Positions 1 through 12,659 are shown, numbered from the stretch's first letter. The stretch is DNA of 64,000 nt from Albula goreensis (GCA_022829145.1 CM040743.1:49923905-49987904), one strand, 5' to 3'. Made by a program: numbers and translations. Notes: generated from the sequence alone by a model not told the origin.

Positions 1-769
1 CTCTGTTTATGACCTTTTCTGTGGTCTCTTTTACATGGTGGTGCAAAACAGCAATATTGAAAAATAAATATAAGTCACAGCACAAGATGCCATACTTTTC
101 TCTTTAAAACATCTGGCCACTAAAGCAAAAAAAAAAATGTTTCACTCAACTCCAATACAATTTAACAAACTGCACCCAGTTCATCATACAAAGAAAGACT
201 ACTAAAATAATGCCGCTAATAATTTTACAACAATATTTTCTATTTCTTACACAATATGAGTGAACCTGTGGTCCACACTTTCAAAACCTGAATCTAAATC
301 AACAAAACTATATATATTTTTCAAAACAGCTAGTCATTTATGCTAGCACAAATGACAGACATTTTTACAACAGTCCGAAACAATCCGAAATCTCAATATA
401 TGATACAAAAATGACATAAACTGGTCAGTAAATTAAGCAAGGTAATTTAACATAAAATTAAGTAATAAAATAGAATATAATATGGACTTTTTGTAAAGGG
501 ACTGCAGGGTTTTGAAATGTGACAGTTTTGGTGGAAACTTCATAGATAGACGGGGACACACCCCCCTCTTTCGGTCATCATTTCTGTGACTCCCTGATAA
601 GATATTGATCTCAAGGGCTGAACTTCACCTGCCCAGTCACCTGCCACATTCTGCTGACAGCAAGCCTGTTGCCAAAGCATACCTACCCAGTTGCATAGAG
701 TGGTTATAGGTGTGTGTATGTGTGCACGTGAGTGTTGGTGTGAATTTATGTTGATTGGGGGTGGGGGGG
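1..769. other. Non-coding upstream flank
   Basis: AT-rich sequence with short A runs and no ORF or splice-site pattern that I can support. The last part (about 740-845) is similar to 17290-17400 upstream of the second transporter copy, so the tandem duplication began upstream of the start codon. Confidence 0.5.
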
Positions 770-844
770 ATGGGGTGGAGGGGCTGGGGTGCTAAAGGTC
801 ACTATTAATCCAGTAACTTTCCCCTCTGAACAGTAACACTTGTA

Positions 845-1047
845 CATACACACAGAGACAGACACAGGTACACACCTGTGACAGAACCAGCGGAGACAGA
901 AGTATCCATACACCTGTGACAGAACCAAGAGAGACAGACACAGGTACACACCTGTGACAGAGCCAAGAGAGACAGTCACAGGTACACACCTGTGAGAGAA
1001 TCAGGAGAGACAGACACAGGTACACACCTGTGAGAGAATCAGGAGAG
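845..1047 (+). repeat. 5' array of ~38-bp units ending at the start codon of slc6a19 copy 1
   Basis: About five imperfect units run directly into the ATG at 1048. Most units carry CACAGGTACACACCTGTG, a 7-bp inverted repeat with a 4-nt loop, followed by a GAATCAGGAGAG-like segment. In the last unit GAGAGACAG becomes GAGAGATG, so the start codon lies inside the final repeat unit. Copy 2 has the same array with about nine units. Whether it is transcribed as 5' UTR or is promoter cannot be decided here. Confidence 0.8.
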
Positions 1048-4000
1048 ATGCGGCTGAAGCTTCCAAACCCGGGCTTGGAAGGGCGGATCCCTTCACACCA
1101 GGAGCTGGAGAAGATGGAGAAGGAGGAGGCAGGGGACCGGCCCAAATGGGACAACAAAGCCCAGTACATGCTCACCTGCGTGGGGTTTTGCGTCGGCCTG
1201 GGGAACGTCTGGCGCTTCCCTTACCTGTGCCAGAGCCATGGAGGAGGTAAGCACAGCCGTAACCCCACCTGAGAGGAACTCCACACTGGACCCTGTGTGT
1301 CTGGTCATGAGCCTGAGTGGTGTTAGAGTTAAATGGGTAAAGGTCTGAGAGGTGTTAGAGTTAAATGGGTAGAGGTCTGAGTGGTGTTAGAGTTAAATGG
1401 GTAAAGGTCTGAGTGGTGTTAGAGTTAAATGGGTAAAGGTCTGAGTGGTGTTAGAGTTAAATGGGTAGAGGTCTGAGTGGTGTTAAAGTTAAATGGGTAG
1501 AGGTCTGAGTGGTGTTAGAGTTAAATGGGTAGAGGTCTGAGTGGTTTTAAAGTTAAATGGGTAAAGGTCTGAGTGGTGTTAGAGTTAAATGGGTAATGGG
1601 GTAAAATGGGTCTGAGTGGTGTTAGAGTTAAATGGGTAAATGGGTTAAATGGGTAAAGGTCTGAGTGGTGTTAGAGTTAAATGGGTAAAGGTCTGAGTGG
1701 TGTTAGAGTTAAGTGGGTAAAGGTGGGCATGTGTGCAGATAATACTGGTACTGTGTGGTCTCCAGCATATTTTATTATGGATGCAACTGTACCAAGCCTA
1801 AACTTTTGATAACCTGGTTATTCATATAACATCAGCATGCTGTGGCGTATTACATAATCTCACCTAGCTACGTTTACATTGGATTCTTAAAATGGGTGAT
1901 ATTCCTCCAAGTTTCCTCACACAGTGCTGCTCCATCACAATGTGACTTAGAAAGCATTGCCTGTCTCTGACTGAAGTGCTTTTGCACTGCAGCTACAGAC
2001 AGGGTGCGAACTACAGGGAGCTTGGTTCTTCTTAATAAGACATGAACTCCCCTGAAAACATGATCTGTGAAATTTTGGGGGGTCTCTAAAATACTGACAA
2101 TTTGCTATTTTTGACATGCATTTCTATTTTTCTGTATCTTCATCAACATGGATCATGCATAAAATTATTATGGCTATTATTATTAAGAATATTATTGATG
2201 TATGATTCATGCATGAGGGTGATTCATCACAAATTCACTTTGATAAAGATGCAGGCATGCATGCTATTCTTGCCATCACCATTGAAGTGCGGCAATGCAA
2301 TATCATAAACTTCACTCAATTTAACTCGAAGATCAGAAAAAAATGAACTTTCTTTGTCCCACTCAGTCTCCATGCCGAATCGCCATTATGCACTTGTAGT
2401 TGGCATATCACAAAAAGAAAACAAGGGACAAAAGTGAGCTCCCTGAAAGCCATGGTTTAATGTGTACACTGGCTACAGCCTCAAAATGGAGGAGGATTAC
2501 ATGTCATTGAAGGGTCTCCTTTCTCCTAACCCTAATCCTTTATTAGGAGTGAAATTGCACATGGCTGGAAGAGTAGAATTGATCACGATTAGCCCCTGAT
2601 AGAAGTAGTAGAAGTAGAATTAAACATGGTTAGCCCATCTGGATAAAACTTGATTACTGTATGAGTAACTAAAATTAAATTTGGCTAGCATTTAACGAAA
2701 TGGAATTAACTTGGTCAGTGTTTCATAAACTGAAATTTCACATGCTTAATCCAATGTTTGATAAAGTGAATTGAAACTTGTTTAGTTAAAGTTAGGTTAT
2801 CTAAGAGTTAAATAAAGTGGCAACAAATATGGTAATCTCTTCTGGTTAGATTACAGCCTGCCCCTAGACAATCTGAACCTCCTCCACCCCCATGGGCCAT
2901 ACTGAACCTGTCTGAAATACTGCGAACCTGGACAGCTTTATCTTCCTCAAACTAATTCATTTACACCCAGCCTGGCTCTCTAGGGAACAGTCACCTGATA
3001 AGAATCTCATGGCCAGATTTACTAAAGGGTAGGAACTGCTTTTCAGACGTAAAAGCAGCCACTAATCGTCTCGGTATTTACGTGCGAACAACTAAACAGT
3101 TTCAATGAGTGAAAATCACTATTAAAATGGATATTGCAGTGACTACATCACTTTGTGACTTTCCTCTTGATACATAGTAAAATCTGTTCATGTATATGTA
3201 TACTTGGGATGAAGGCACTAAAACAGGGTGGAGAGTTTGCAAATGAGGCCAATTAAGTATTCCGCCAAATTTACTAAACCTTGCAGTAACTGAGACTCCC
3301 GTCTTTGTGTGGGATTTTTTACGAGTTCAGAAAGCAGGCGGAAATTTTGCGCCGTCCAAGAATTACACCTGTCAGTTTGCCAGTTACATAGTCACAGGAT
3401 AATTGCACAACTGGAGGAACTTAATCCATGCACCCAAAGATCAAATTTTCTGTCGACTGTGGTGATGCCGGATCTTTTCAAAGTGCAGTTTACAGGACTG
3501 GCTTACAGGTGCATTGTTCCATTATATGACGAACAAGTGTTCAGAAGTAGAAAACAGACATATCCCATGAATGTACAGGTTTAAAATAACGTCAAATATT
3601 GTTGCAAAGTACGTCACAGCAGCTTTCTATTCAGGAATACCTCTATCTACAGACAGTGAGAGGGTGGAACAAGCGGAATGTGTTAGCTGCACTGTGATAA
3701 CCTTCTTCCTGTTGGTGTTTATATTCTTCCTGCTGTTATATTACCAGCTGTGTTGTTTGTCCTTGCTGTAGGAAAGCTTTTGGTATGTGGCCTAACATCG
3801 TGCCATATTTTTACTTCATACACTGTTCATTTTGTTAGCCCTATACTTAATACATTAATTTTGAATATGATGTCAATCCAAAACGTTCTCATTTCGGATG
3901 GTGTTTAATTCTTACGCTGTAATACAGCATGATGAAGCTTTGCCTCATTGGCTGTTATATCTATTACCTGATCAGTAAATTTAAGTTTAATTTTTCTTGA

Positions 4001-7000
4001 GGTTCCCTCACTACTTGTGCCTGGCTGCCCCGCATCCATTGTTTACGGGCATCTCTTACCCCAAAATTGTGACATGAGGGCGTATATTTTTTTATTATGT
4101 GATTAGACCAAGTCTTAGTAAATCGGATGTTAATATGTTGGTGTTTGTGACGGCAAAAGTGTAGCTATATAGCAAATATTTTTGTGCTGCGACTATTACT
4201 TTGTAAATTCGGCCCCCAATCCAGCCTTTTATTACAATCCTTTTTACTCTGCTAGTTACCAGTGCTATCAAACTAATAACAGGGTTTTAGCTATTCATTG
4301 TGTAAGGACATTTAATCTTTAATTTACACTTCCTTCAGCCAGGTAATGTTGGCTGTCTGTAACACCCCCTGCAACTCTAGTCTTTGTGTTTGTAATAACA
4401 CACCTCCTCCCACACACAGATAGTCCATACAATGGTTCATTAGAACTAATTTTGAGATAACTGACTTGTAACCTGCAAAAAATCCTGTTTACGTCTTAGC
4501 GAACTAATGCCACTGCACACACACCTGGTACCCACACACCTTAGCACACTAATGCCACTGCACACACACCTGGTACCCACACACCTTAGCACACTAATGC
4601 CACTGCACACACACCTGGTACCCACACACCTTAGCACACTAATGCCACTGCACACACACCTGGTACCCACACACCTTAGCACACTAATGCCACTGCACAC
4701 ACACCTGGTACCCAGCAATAAAACCCAGCTTGGTCATCAGGACGAGCCATGTAAATCTGAAAGGGGCTGAATTTTTATGGATAAGGTGTAGCTACGTGAG
4801 AGATGGGATGATATTATTACAGTGGGATTATTACAGTGGGATGATATTATATATGATACGTGATGCCTTACTCAAAGCCATACATTCAGGGTAGAGGATG
4901 TATTAGTGTTTCATATTCAGGACTGCTCATCTGGCTTTTAAAAAGGGATCCTGATGAGGTTTTGCTGTCCAAATTAGCTTGCCAGACTGTTGAAAAATGT
5001 ATTTATTTTTCCTGTAGTGGTCAGATGTTCACTTGTCTAAGCACTGAACCCCTGTGCAACCTGTAGGACTTCTCCAGCATAATTCTGCCTTTAACTTGCA
5101 TCCCAAACACATGTCTGTCTGTGGTGGCTTTTCAGCTTTTAGCACCTAATGATCCAGAATGATTGTTAATTTAAGTGTATGTTAGTATAGGTATGTAGTC
5201 ACAGGGTCACTTTAGGTGTATGGTCACAGTGCCAGTATAGGTGTATTTTCATAGTGCCAGTACAGGTGTATGGTCACTGTGACAGTATTCGTGCTCCTGA
5301 GCCCCTGTGTGCTGGCTGGATGAAACTCAGGTGTGCCAGCTGCTCATTCAGCTCCTGACCTGTAATCCCAGGTGCTGTGTAGATGAGTGATAATGGAGTA
5401 CTCGTTCTGCTGTAATCATTCCCAGTTTACCTGTAATTCCAGGTGCGTTCATGATCCCCTTCCTGATCCTGCTTGTCTTGGAGGGAATGCCACTTCTGCA
5501 TCTCGAGTTTGCTATTGGCCAACGTCTGAGGAAGGGGAGCGTGGGAGTGTGGACGGCTATACACCCCTATTTAACTGGTGTAGGTAAGTGCTATAACAAA
5601 TGATCTTCAGTGTCAAGTGGCAGCAGCTCACCAGACAGCCTGCAGTGTGCATACAGGTGTGTGAAGGTGTACATGCAGGTGAACATACTGCAGGCTGGAG
5701 CCATATTACAGGCCTTGACAATCATCTCCACATCAACTGAAAGACAATGTCTGGGATAAACAACTGCTTTGCAAAGAGGGAAAGACAGCTAAGAACAGAG
5801 AATCACATCTACACAGACACTTCATAGTTAATATAGACGATGAACTAACATATTTACTGTGAATCGTACACGAGAAAATGACCTCTTTATTTTATACCTG
5901 ACAGGAATTGCGTCCATGCTGGTGTCCTTCTTGGTGGGCCTGTACTACAATACCATCATGGCCTGGGTCATGTGGTATTTCTTTAACTCCTTCCAGGAGC
6001 CCCTTCCTTGGAGCACGTGCCCTGTCAATCAGAACAGAACTGGTACGTCACTCAATCACAGCAAGGCCTGGGCTGAGGGGGTGTCTTGACTGGGGGGCAG
6101 AAATGGCATGAATACAGCCTCCTCTGAGCCTGTGGGAGGGCAGCCCTGCAGGAAGGCTGGCCATTTTAATGGGGAGGGGTTAATGGTGTTGGTGGAAAGG
6201 AAAATTTATTTATGGATTAACCTACCCTTGTTGCTGGAAGAAATTAAGAAATAATGAAGTCAATTTAAAAATTAAAGCTGCATAATAATAGAACAACAAA
6301 AAAGCTCCCAGCTCTGATTGTTCTTCTCTGGTACCGATGCACATTAAGCGTAGAGTTCTCCCAGTGCCGTTCAGCTCTGCTAGCTTTGTGTATCAGGTAT
6401 AGAGTTCTCCCAGTGCCGTTCAGCTCTGCTAGCTTTGTGTATCAGGTATAGACTTCTCCCAGTGCCGTTCTCTGCTAGCTTTGTGTATCAGGTATAGAGT
6501 TCTCCCAGTGCCGTTCTCTGCTAGCTTTGTGTATCAGGTATAGAGTTCTCCCAGTGCCGTTCAGCTCTGCTAGCTTTGTGTATCAGGTATAGAGTTCTCC
6601 CAGTGCCGTTCAGCTCTGCTAGCTTTGTGTATCAGGTATAGAGTTCTCCCAGTGCCGTTCAGCTCTGCTAGCTTTGTGTATCAGGTATAGACTTCTCCCA
6701 GTGCCGTTCAGCTCTGCTAGCTTTGTGTATCAGGTATAGACTTCTCCCAGTTCCGATTGTTCTTCTCTGCTGGCTTTGTGTATCAGGCGTAGACTTCTCT
6801 GTATTAGCTGGATTAGCTGATTCACCCACAGCAGCACACAGTCACAGTGTAAGTACAGGCTGGTATTGCTTACAGTGTGAGTGTCGCCCTCTGCAGGCCT
6901 GGTGTCTGAATGTGAGCGCAGCTCTCCGGTGGATTACTTCTGGTACAGGGAGACGCTGAACACCTCTGCAGCCATCGGGGACTCTGGGGGCCTGCAGTGG

Positions 7001-10000
7001 TGGATGGTGCTTTGTCTGGTGTGTGCCTGGACTGTGCTGTACGTCTGCTGCATCAGGGGCATAGAGACCACTGGCAAGGTACGCTCCCCACTGGCCATGC
7101 AGGAGAGTGCACACCTGAGCAGAAGTGAATGGTGTGAGCTGGCAAATCCCTCTGTATGTAAGCCGTAATGTAGAAGCCTAACCCCTCCCTCCTCTCCCTG
7201 CACCCTGCCCCTTCCCCAGGCAGTGTACGTCACCTCCACCCTGCCCTACGTGGTTCTCACCATCTTTCTCATCAGAGGACTGACTCTCAAAGGCTCTGTG
7301 AATGGAATTAAGTTTCTCTTCACCCCAGATGTGAGTAAATGGCTGTTTAACTGTGTCTTTACCTGCACTGCAATCATTGTAAATCCAAACCATTTTGTTT
7401 AATTTTACCATGGAATTTATGGTCATTTTAAAATGTATTATTTGTTTAACAGCGTTCAGACTAAGTATACCTTTTAGGGTTACATATTTATGGTTTAAAA
7501 ATGTTTCTGTGTATGGGTGTCTGTAATATGTCTCTGTGTGTGGGTGTCTGTAATATGTCTCTGTGTGTGGGTGTCTGTAATATGTCTCTGTGTGGGTGTC
7601 TGTAATACGTCTCTGTGTGTGGGTGTCTGTAATATGTCTCTGTGTGTGGGTGTCTGTAATATGTTCCTGTGTGTGGGGTGTCTGTAATATGTCTCTGTGT
7701 GTGGGTGTCTGTAATATGTTCCTGTGTGGGTGTCTGTAATATGTCTCTCTGTGTGGGTGTCTGTAATATGTCTCTGTGTGTGGGTGTCTGTAATATGTCT
7801 CTGTGTGTGGGTGTCTGTAATATGTTCCTGTGTGGGTGTCTGTAATATGTCTCTGTGTGTGGGTGTCTGTAATACATCTCTGTGTGTGGGTGTCTGTAAT
7901 ATGTCTCTGTGTGTGGGTGTCTGTAATATGTCTCTGTGTGTGGGTGTCTGTAATATGTTCCTGTGTGGGTGTCTGTAATATGTCTCTGTGTGTGGGTGTC
8001 TGTAATATGTCTCTGTGTGTGGGTGTCTGTAATATGTTCCTGTGTGGGTGTCTGTAATATGTCTCTGTGTGTGGGTGTCTGTAATATGTCTCTGTGTGTG
8101 GGTGTCTGTAATACATCTCTGTGTGGGTGTCTGTAATATGTCTCTGTGTGTGGGTGTCTGTAATATGTTCGTCTCTGTGTGTGGGTGTCTGTAATACGTC
8201 TCTGTGTGTGGGTGTCTGTAATATGTCTCTGTGTGTGGGTGTCTGTAATACATCTCTGTGTGTGGGTGTCTGTAATATGTTCCTGTGTGGGTGTCTGTAG
8301 ATGGCTGAACTTGCAAACCCTTCGACCTGGCTGGATGCCGGTGCCCAGGTGTTCTACTCATTCTCCCTGGCTTTTGGAGGTCTCATTTCCTTCTCCAGCT
8401 ACAACTCAGTTCAGTAAGTGAGTGTGACTAGAGGATGTTTCACCATAAAGTAGCAGATTACCCTGACTTTACGTATAACAAATAATAACTATTTAACTTT
8501 TGACTGTATTAATTTTTCCAAATCAAATGTAATGATTTTGAATGACATTAGGTTGATAACACATAATTTTCATCTTACCTTTCTGATGACACTGCAATGT
8601 TCTGCTCTCTTCTCCAGTAACAACTGTGAGCAGGATGCTGTGATCATCTCAGTTATCAATGGCTTCACCTCTGTCTATGCTGCTACTGTCATCTACTCCA
8701 TCATCGGCTTCCGTGCCACTGAGAGATTTGATGACTGTCTTGGAGGGTTAGTGGCGCTGGAAAGGAGCATATCTGAGCAAAATCTTCAACATAATTATCC
8801 TACATTGTTTCAGATGTCTCTGGAGCTATGGTTTAGTTTTGTTGTTTTTTATTCCACTAGGAACATCCTGACTCTAATGAATGCATTCGATCTTCCTGAA
8901 GGCAACATCACTGAGAGTAATTATGAGCAGGTTCTTCATAACCTGAACAGCACATCTCCTGAGGCCATCCAGGGGCTGCACCTCAGGCCCTGTGACCTGA
9001 ACACTTTCCTCAGTGAGGTGTGTCTCACCTGCCTTACACTTCCAATGTCATCCCAGCTGCAGTGACTGAGCACAGCTGCTGCTCCCTATGCACCTGAAAA
9101 CACCCATGTGCATGTTATCCTCCATCTTAGAGACCTGTGTGCATGTTATCCTCCATCTCAGAGACCAGTGTGCATGTTATCCTCCATCTTAGAGACCTGT
9201 GTGCATGTTATCCTCCATCTTAGAGACCTGTGTGCATGTTATCCTCCATCTTAGAGACCCACATGCATGTTATCCTCCATCTTAGAGACCCATGTGCATG
9301 TTATCCTCCATCTTAGAGACCCATGTGCATGTTATCCTCCATCTTAGAGACCTGTGTGCCTGTTATCCTCCATCTTAGAGACCTGTGTGCATGTTATCCT
9401 CCATCTTAGAGACCTGTGTGCATGTTATCCTCCATCTTCGAGACCAGTGTGCATGTTATCCTCCATCTTAGAGACCCATGTGCATGTTATCCTCCATCTT
9501 AGAGACCTGTGTGCATGTTATCCTCCATCTTAGAGACCCATGTGCATGTTATCCTCCATCTTAGAGACCCATGTGCATGTTATCCTCCATCTTCGAGACC
9601 CATGTGCATTTAAAAGTTAGAATGCGTTACCAAGCCATGTGTTCCATTCAGCCACCTTCATTCAACAACCGTCCATTCTCCCTTTTACCACTAGATGTCA
9701 CACTTGACATATCATTACATGCATATTATCTTCCATCTCAGAGACCTGTGTGCATGTTATCCACTCTTTGTGCAGCTGCACAAAGCCTAAGCTCTGTCTG
9801 TGTTTGCGTCCCACAGGGTGTTGAGGGAACTGGCCTGGCCTTTATCGTGTTCACAGAGGCCATCACTAAGATGCCAGTGTCTCCCCTCTGGTCCATTCTG
9901 TTCTTCATCATGCTTTTCTGCCTGGGCCTGTCGTCCATGTTTGGGAATATGGAGGGGGTGCTAGTCCCACTGCAGGACCTCAATCTCCTTCCTAAAAAGT

Positions 10001-12620
10001 GGCCAAAAGAAGCAATTACTGGTTTGTGAGATAAAGGGGCCATGCCAGTCCCCTGTTAACCCCACACTCACTACAAAACATAACTTTAAACCCCAACCTA
10101 ACCCTAAACTCTCAACTCTAACTCTAACCACATTCACTACAAAACAATTGGTTTAATTTAACACAAGATAATATTTTTTCTGAACACATTTCCACCCACA
10201 TAAACAAAAGCCTCCTCTTTTAACACAGTTTAACATTGCTTGAGTAGCACAGGTTCTTTATGAAAATTGAAAACAAATTAATCTATTAAATATATCAGAT
10301 GCTTGAGTTATAAATAATTTAAAAGTATGAGAAAAATCATCAGAATTGTAATGGAACTTGTGTCTGTTTTTCAGGTTCCATATGCCTTTTCTCTTTCGCC
10401 GTTGCGCTGATATTTGTCCAGGGGTCAGGAAACTACTGGCTTGCCTTGTTCGACAGCTTTGCTGGCTCCATCCCCCTGCTGATTATAGCGTTCTGTGAAA
10501 TGGCAGGTGTGGTTTACCTGTATGGGGTAGACAGGTGCGTCTGCTCAGCGGAGAAGTCCCCATTTCATTTGACTCTGTGAAGGAGACAGAAGGCTTTGAT
10601 ACTCTAGAGCTCGTACATAAAATCATCCAGTGAATCAATGCTGTTTAGCTAATACGTCTCATATGATTATGTATATTCATTGTGGAATATCATCTGCCCA
10701 AACCCCTAATCCAGAAAGACTACAATTCCTCCTCTAACCCCTAATGATGACTGGTGTGCCCTCTAATCCCCACAGCTCTGTCCCCTAACCCCTAGCCACC
10801 ACAGCACTGTCTCCTAACCCCCACAGCTCTGTACCCTAACCATTACAGCACTGTCTCCTAACCCCCACAGCTCTGTCCCCTAACCCCTAACCCCCACAGC
10901 TCTGTCCCCTAACCCCTACACATCACAGCACTGTCTCCTAACCCCCACAGCTCTGTCCCCCCCTAACCCCCTAACCCCCATCACAGCACTGTCTCCTCCC
11001 CCACAGCTCTGTCTCCTAACCCCCAACCCCCATCACAACCATCACAGCACTGTCTCCTAACCCCCACAGCTCTGTCCCCCCCTAACCATCACAGCACTGC
11101 AACCCCCACAGCTCTGTCCCTAACCCCACTGTCTCCTAACCCCCAGCTCTGTCCCCTAACCCCTAACCCCCACAGCTCTGTCCCCTAACCCCTAACCATC
11201 ACAGCACTGTCTCCTAACCCCCACAGCTCTGTCCCCTAACCATCACAGCACTGTCTCCTAACCCCCACAGCTCTGTCCCCTAACCCCTAACCATCACAGC
11301 ACTGTCTCCTAACCCCCACAGCTCTGTCCCCTAACCCCTAACCATCACAGCACTGTCTCCTAACCCCCACAGCTCTGTCCCCCCCTAACCATCACAGCAC
11401 TGTCTCCCCCCCCCACAGCTCTGTCCCTAACCCCTAACCATCACAGCACTGTCTCCTAACCCCTCTGTCCCTAACCTAACCATCACAGCACTGTCTCCTA
11501 ACCCCACAGCTCTGTCCCCCCTAACCCACAGCACTGTCTCCTACCATCTGTCCCCTAACCCCTAACCATCACAGCACTGTCTCCTAACCCCCACAGCTCT
11601 GTCCCCTAACCCCTAACCATCACAGCACTGTCTCCTAACCCCCACAGCTCTGTCCCCTAACCATCACAGCACTGTCTCCTAACCCCCACAGCTCTGTCCC
11701 CTAACCCCTATCCATCACAGCACTGTCTCCTAACCCCTAACCATTACAGCACTGTCTCCTAACCCCCACAGCTCTGTCCCCTAACCCCTAACCATCACAG
11801 CACTGTCTCCTAACCCCCACAGCTCTGTCCCCTAACCCCTAACCCCCACAGCTCTGTCCCCTAACCCCTAACCATCACAGCACTGTCTCCTAACCCCCAC
11901 AGCTCTGTCCCCTAACCATCACAGTGATCTGTAGGAGCAGGGGGCTCAGTGCTGACTGCAGTTGCTGTTTCTCACAGGTTTAACAAGGACATTGAGTTCA
12001 TGATTGGACACAAGCCCAACATCTTCTGGCAGGCTACTTGGAGGGTCATCAGCCCGCTTATAATGTTGGTCATCTTCCTCTTCTATTTTGTGACCAAAGT
12101 CAGTGAAGAGCTCACCTACCTTGCATGGGACCCTGAATCAGTAAGTATCAGTGTTAAGCAGTTGACATATTTTTCTTAATAAATATATTATTAAATAGTA
12201 TTACATATCATGAATTACATATCAAACAATATTAGTCTTTTGAATACTTGTTTTCTGGTTGTTTCCATTATTCCATAAATAAATAATTTTATGAATTGTC
12301 ATTTCATATAGAATATTATACTTATGCAAAACAGAAAACACCATAAGGTTTTTAATCCCTATTTTCTTGTCTCTTGATCATTGTTTTGGTTCCTCTGATT
12401 TTAGGAGGCGTTTCCCACACTGGCCCAGCTGCCTTACCCTTCCTGGGTGTATGTAATTATCTTCATTCTGGCAGGAGTTCCCAGCATCACCGTGCCCTTC
12501 ATTGCACTGTTCAAATTCACCAAGAACCGCTGGCACAAAACGCATGATCACTGCTCAGAGGACAGCATCAGCAGCATCTCTGATAAAATCCCCAAGAGCG
12601 AAGACATGATGGAGCCATGA
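1048..12620 (+). CDS. slc6a19: slc6a19-type neutral amino acid transporter, copy 1 (12 exons, 637 aa)
   Basis: Sodium-coupled neutral amino acid transporter of the SLC6 (LeuT-fold) family, B0AT1 type, expected in apical membranes of gut or kidney epithelium. Exons: 1048-1246, 5443-5583, 5905-6042, 6897-7078, 7220-7330, 8301-8413, 8618-8746, 8861-9017, 9817-10021, 10375-10534, 11978-12140, 12405-12620. All junctions are GT-AG and keep frame, giving 1914 nt. Human B0AT1 is 634 aa. TM1 carries [10 protein letters not shown] (residues 50-59). Exon 2 has the FAIGQRLR motif, exon 4 YFWYRETLN, and exon 9 [17 protein letters not shown]. Potential N-glycosylation sites NRT, NTS, NIT and NST lie in the loops coded by exons 3, 4 and 8. 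The ATG at 1048 matches the family N-terminus; upstream in-frame GTG codons are ignored. The exon 9 donor (GTTTGT) is weak. Introns 1, 3, 5, 8 and 10 carry minisatellites, and intron 1 a Harbinger remnant. Confidence 0.93.
1305..1725 (+). repeat. Intron 1 minisatellite, ~32-bp unit, ~13 copies
   Basis: Repeats of a GTCTGAGTGGTGTTAGAGTT-type unit continuing with AAATGGGTAAAG. It starts about 60 nt after the exon 1 donor of slc6a19 copy 1. The array is shared, with a different copy number, with copy 2 at 18012-18525, so it predates the duplication. Each unit contains GGGTAAAG or GGGTAGAG, weakly donor-like. Confidence 0.9.
3010..4217 (+). mobile_element. Degraded PIF/Harbinger-type DNA transposon in intron 1 of slc6a19 copy 1
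   Basis: The left end (GGCCAGATTTACTAAAGGG, near 3012) and the reverse complement of the right end (GGCCGAATTTACAAAGTAA, near 4213) form imperfect terminal inverted repeats. Internal reading frames around 3390-3640 give broken pieces resembling a Harbinger transposase: [15 protein letters not shown], a YPMNVQV motif, then NIVAKY. Frame breaks show it is dead. It is absent from intron 1 of copy 2, so it inserted after duplication or was lost there. The family call is from motif memory. Confidence 0.5.
4500..4715 (+). repeat. 45-bp minisatellite, ~5 near-identical copies, intron 1
   Basis: Five almost perfect copies of a unit containing ATGCCACTGCACACACACCT and GGTACCCACACACC. The unit length is a multiple of three, so open frames on both strands are artefacts of the repeat. 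It is absent from the matching intron of copy 2. Confidence 0.92.
6350..6795 (+). repeat. Intron 3 minisatellite, ~49-bp unit, ~9 copies
   Basis: Unit contains TCTCCCAGTGCCGTTCAGC and GCTAGCTTTGTGTATCAGG. Some copies lack the CAGCT segment. The same array with about seven copies is in intron 3 of slc6a19 copy 2 (22190-22545). It ends about 100 nt before exon 4. Confidence 0.9.
7495..8300 (+). repeat. 27-bp minisatellite abutting the exon 6 acceptor of slc6a19 copy 1, ~30 copies
   Basis: Units of about 27 bp (some 23 bp) contain GTGTGGGTGTCTGTAATATG. The final unit reads GTGGGTGTCTGTAG directly before exon 6 (8301), so the splice acceptor is the edge of the array. The normal polypyrimidine tract is replaced by G/T-rich repeat. 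Copy 2 has a short 88-nt intron 5 with an ordinary acceptor and no array, so the expansion is specific to copy 1. Confidence 0.92.
9105..9605 (+). repeat. Intron 8 minisatellite, 31-bp unit, ~16 copies
   Basis: Unit contains ATGTTATCCTCCATCTTAGA then GACCTGTGTGC or GACCCATGTGC. It begins about 90 nt after the exon 8 donor, is shared with copy 2 (24025-24535), and a single extra unit recurs at 9720-9760 near exon 9. Each unit carries a TCTTAG that resembles a weak acceptor. Confidence 0.92.
10070..10130 (+). repeat. Short CCTAAC-rich stretch in intron 9
   Basis: A few CCCTAA/CTAACT-like motifs, degenerate telomere-type sequence of the kind seen repeatedly in this window. Too short to call an array. 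Confidence 0.4.
10735..11935 (+). repeat. Intron 10 array of ~51-bp units rich in CCCTAA and CCCCACAG, ~23 copies
   Basis: Units combine CACTGTCTCCTAACCCCCAC, AGCTCTGTCCCCTAACCCC and TAACCATCACAG. Many copies have internal deletions. Each full unit has two pyrimidine-rich stretches ending in CAG, so the intron presents dozens of acceptor-like sites upstream of the real exon 11 acceptor (CTGTTTCTCACAG, 11977). Copy 2 has a related but different array at 25610-25885. Confidence 0.9.
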
Positions 12621-12659
12621 AAGCCACTCGCCCTGTTATCAGCTAGTGCCATACTGATG

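Noticed and set aside
5859..6111. Two overlapping plus-strand ORFs around slc6a19 exon 3
   Set aside because: One is exon 3 read into its introns; the other is its shadow in a second frame.
7178..8361. Long minus-strand open frames (up to 312 codons) of [13 protein letters not shown] repeats
   Set aside because: They are the 27-bp minisatellite in intron 5 of slc6a19 copy 1 read backwards. A unit that is a multiple of three keeps frames open, and there is no gene structure.
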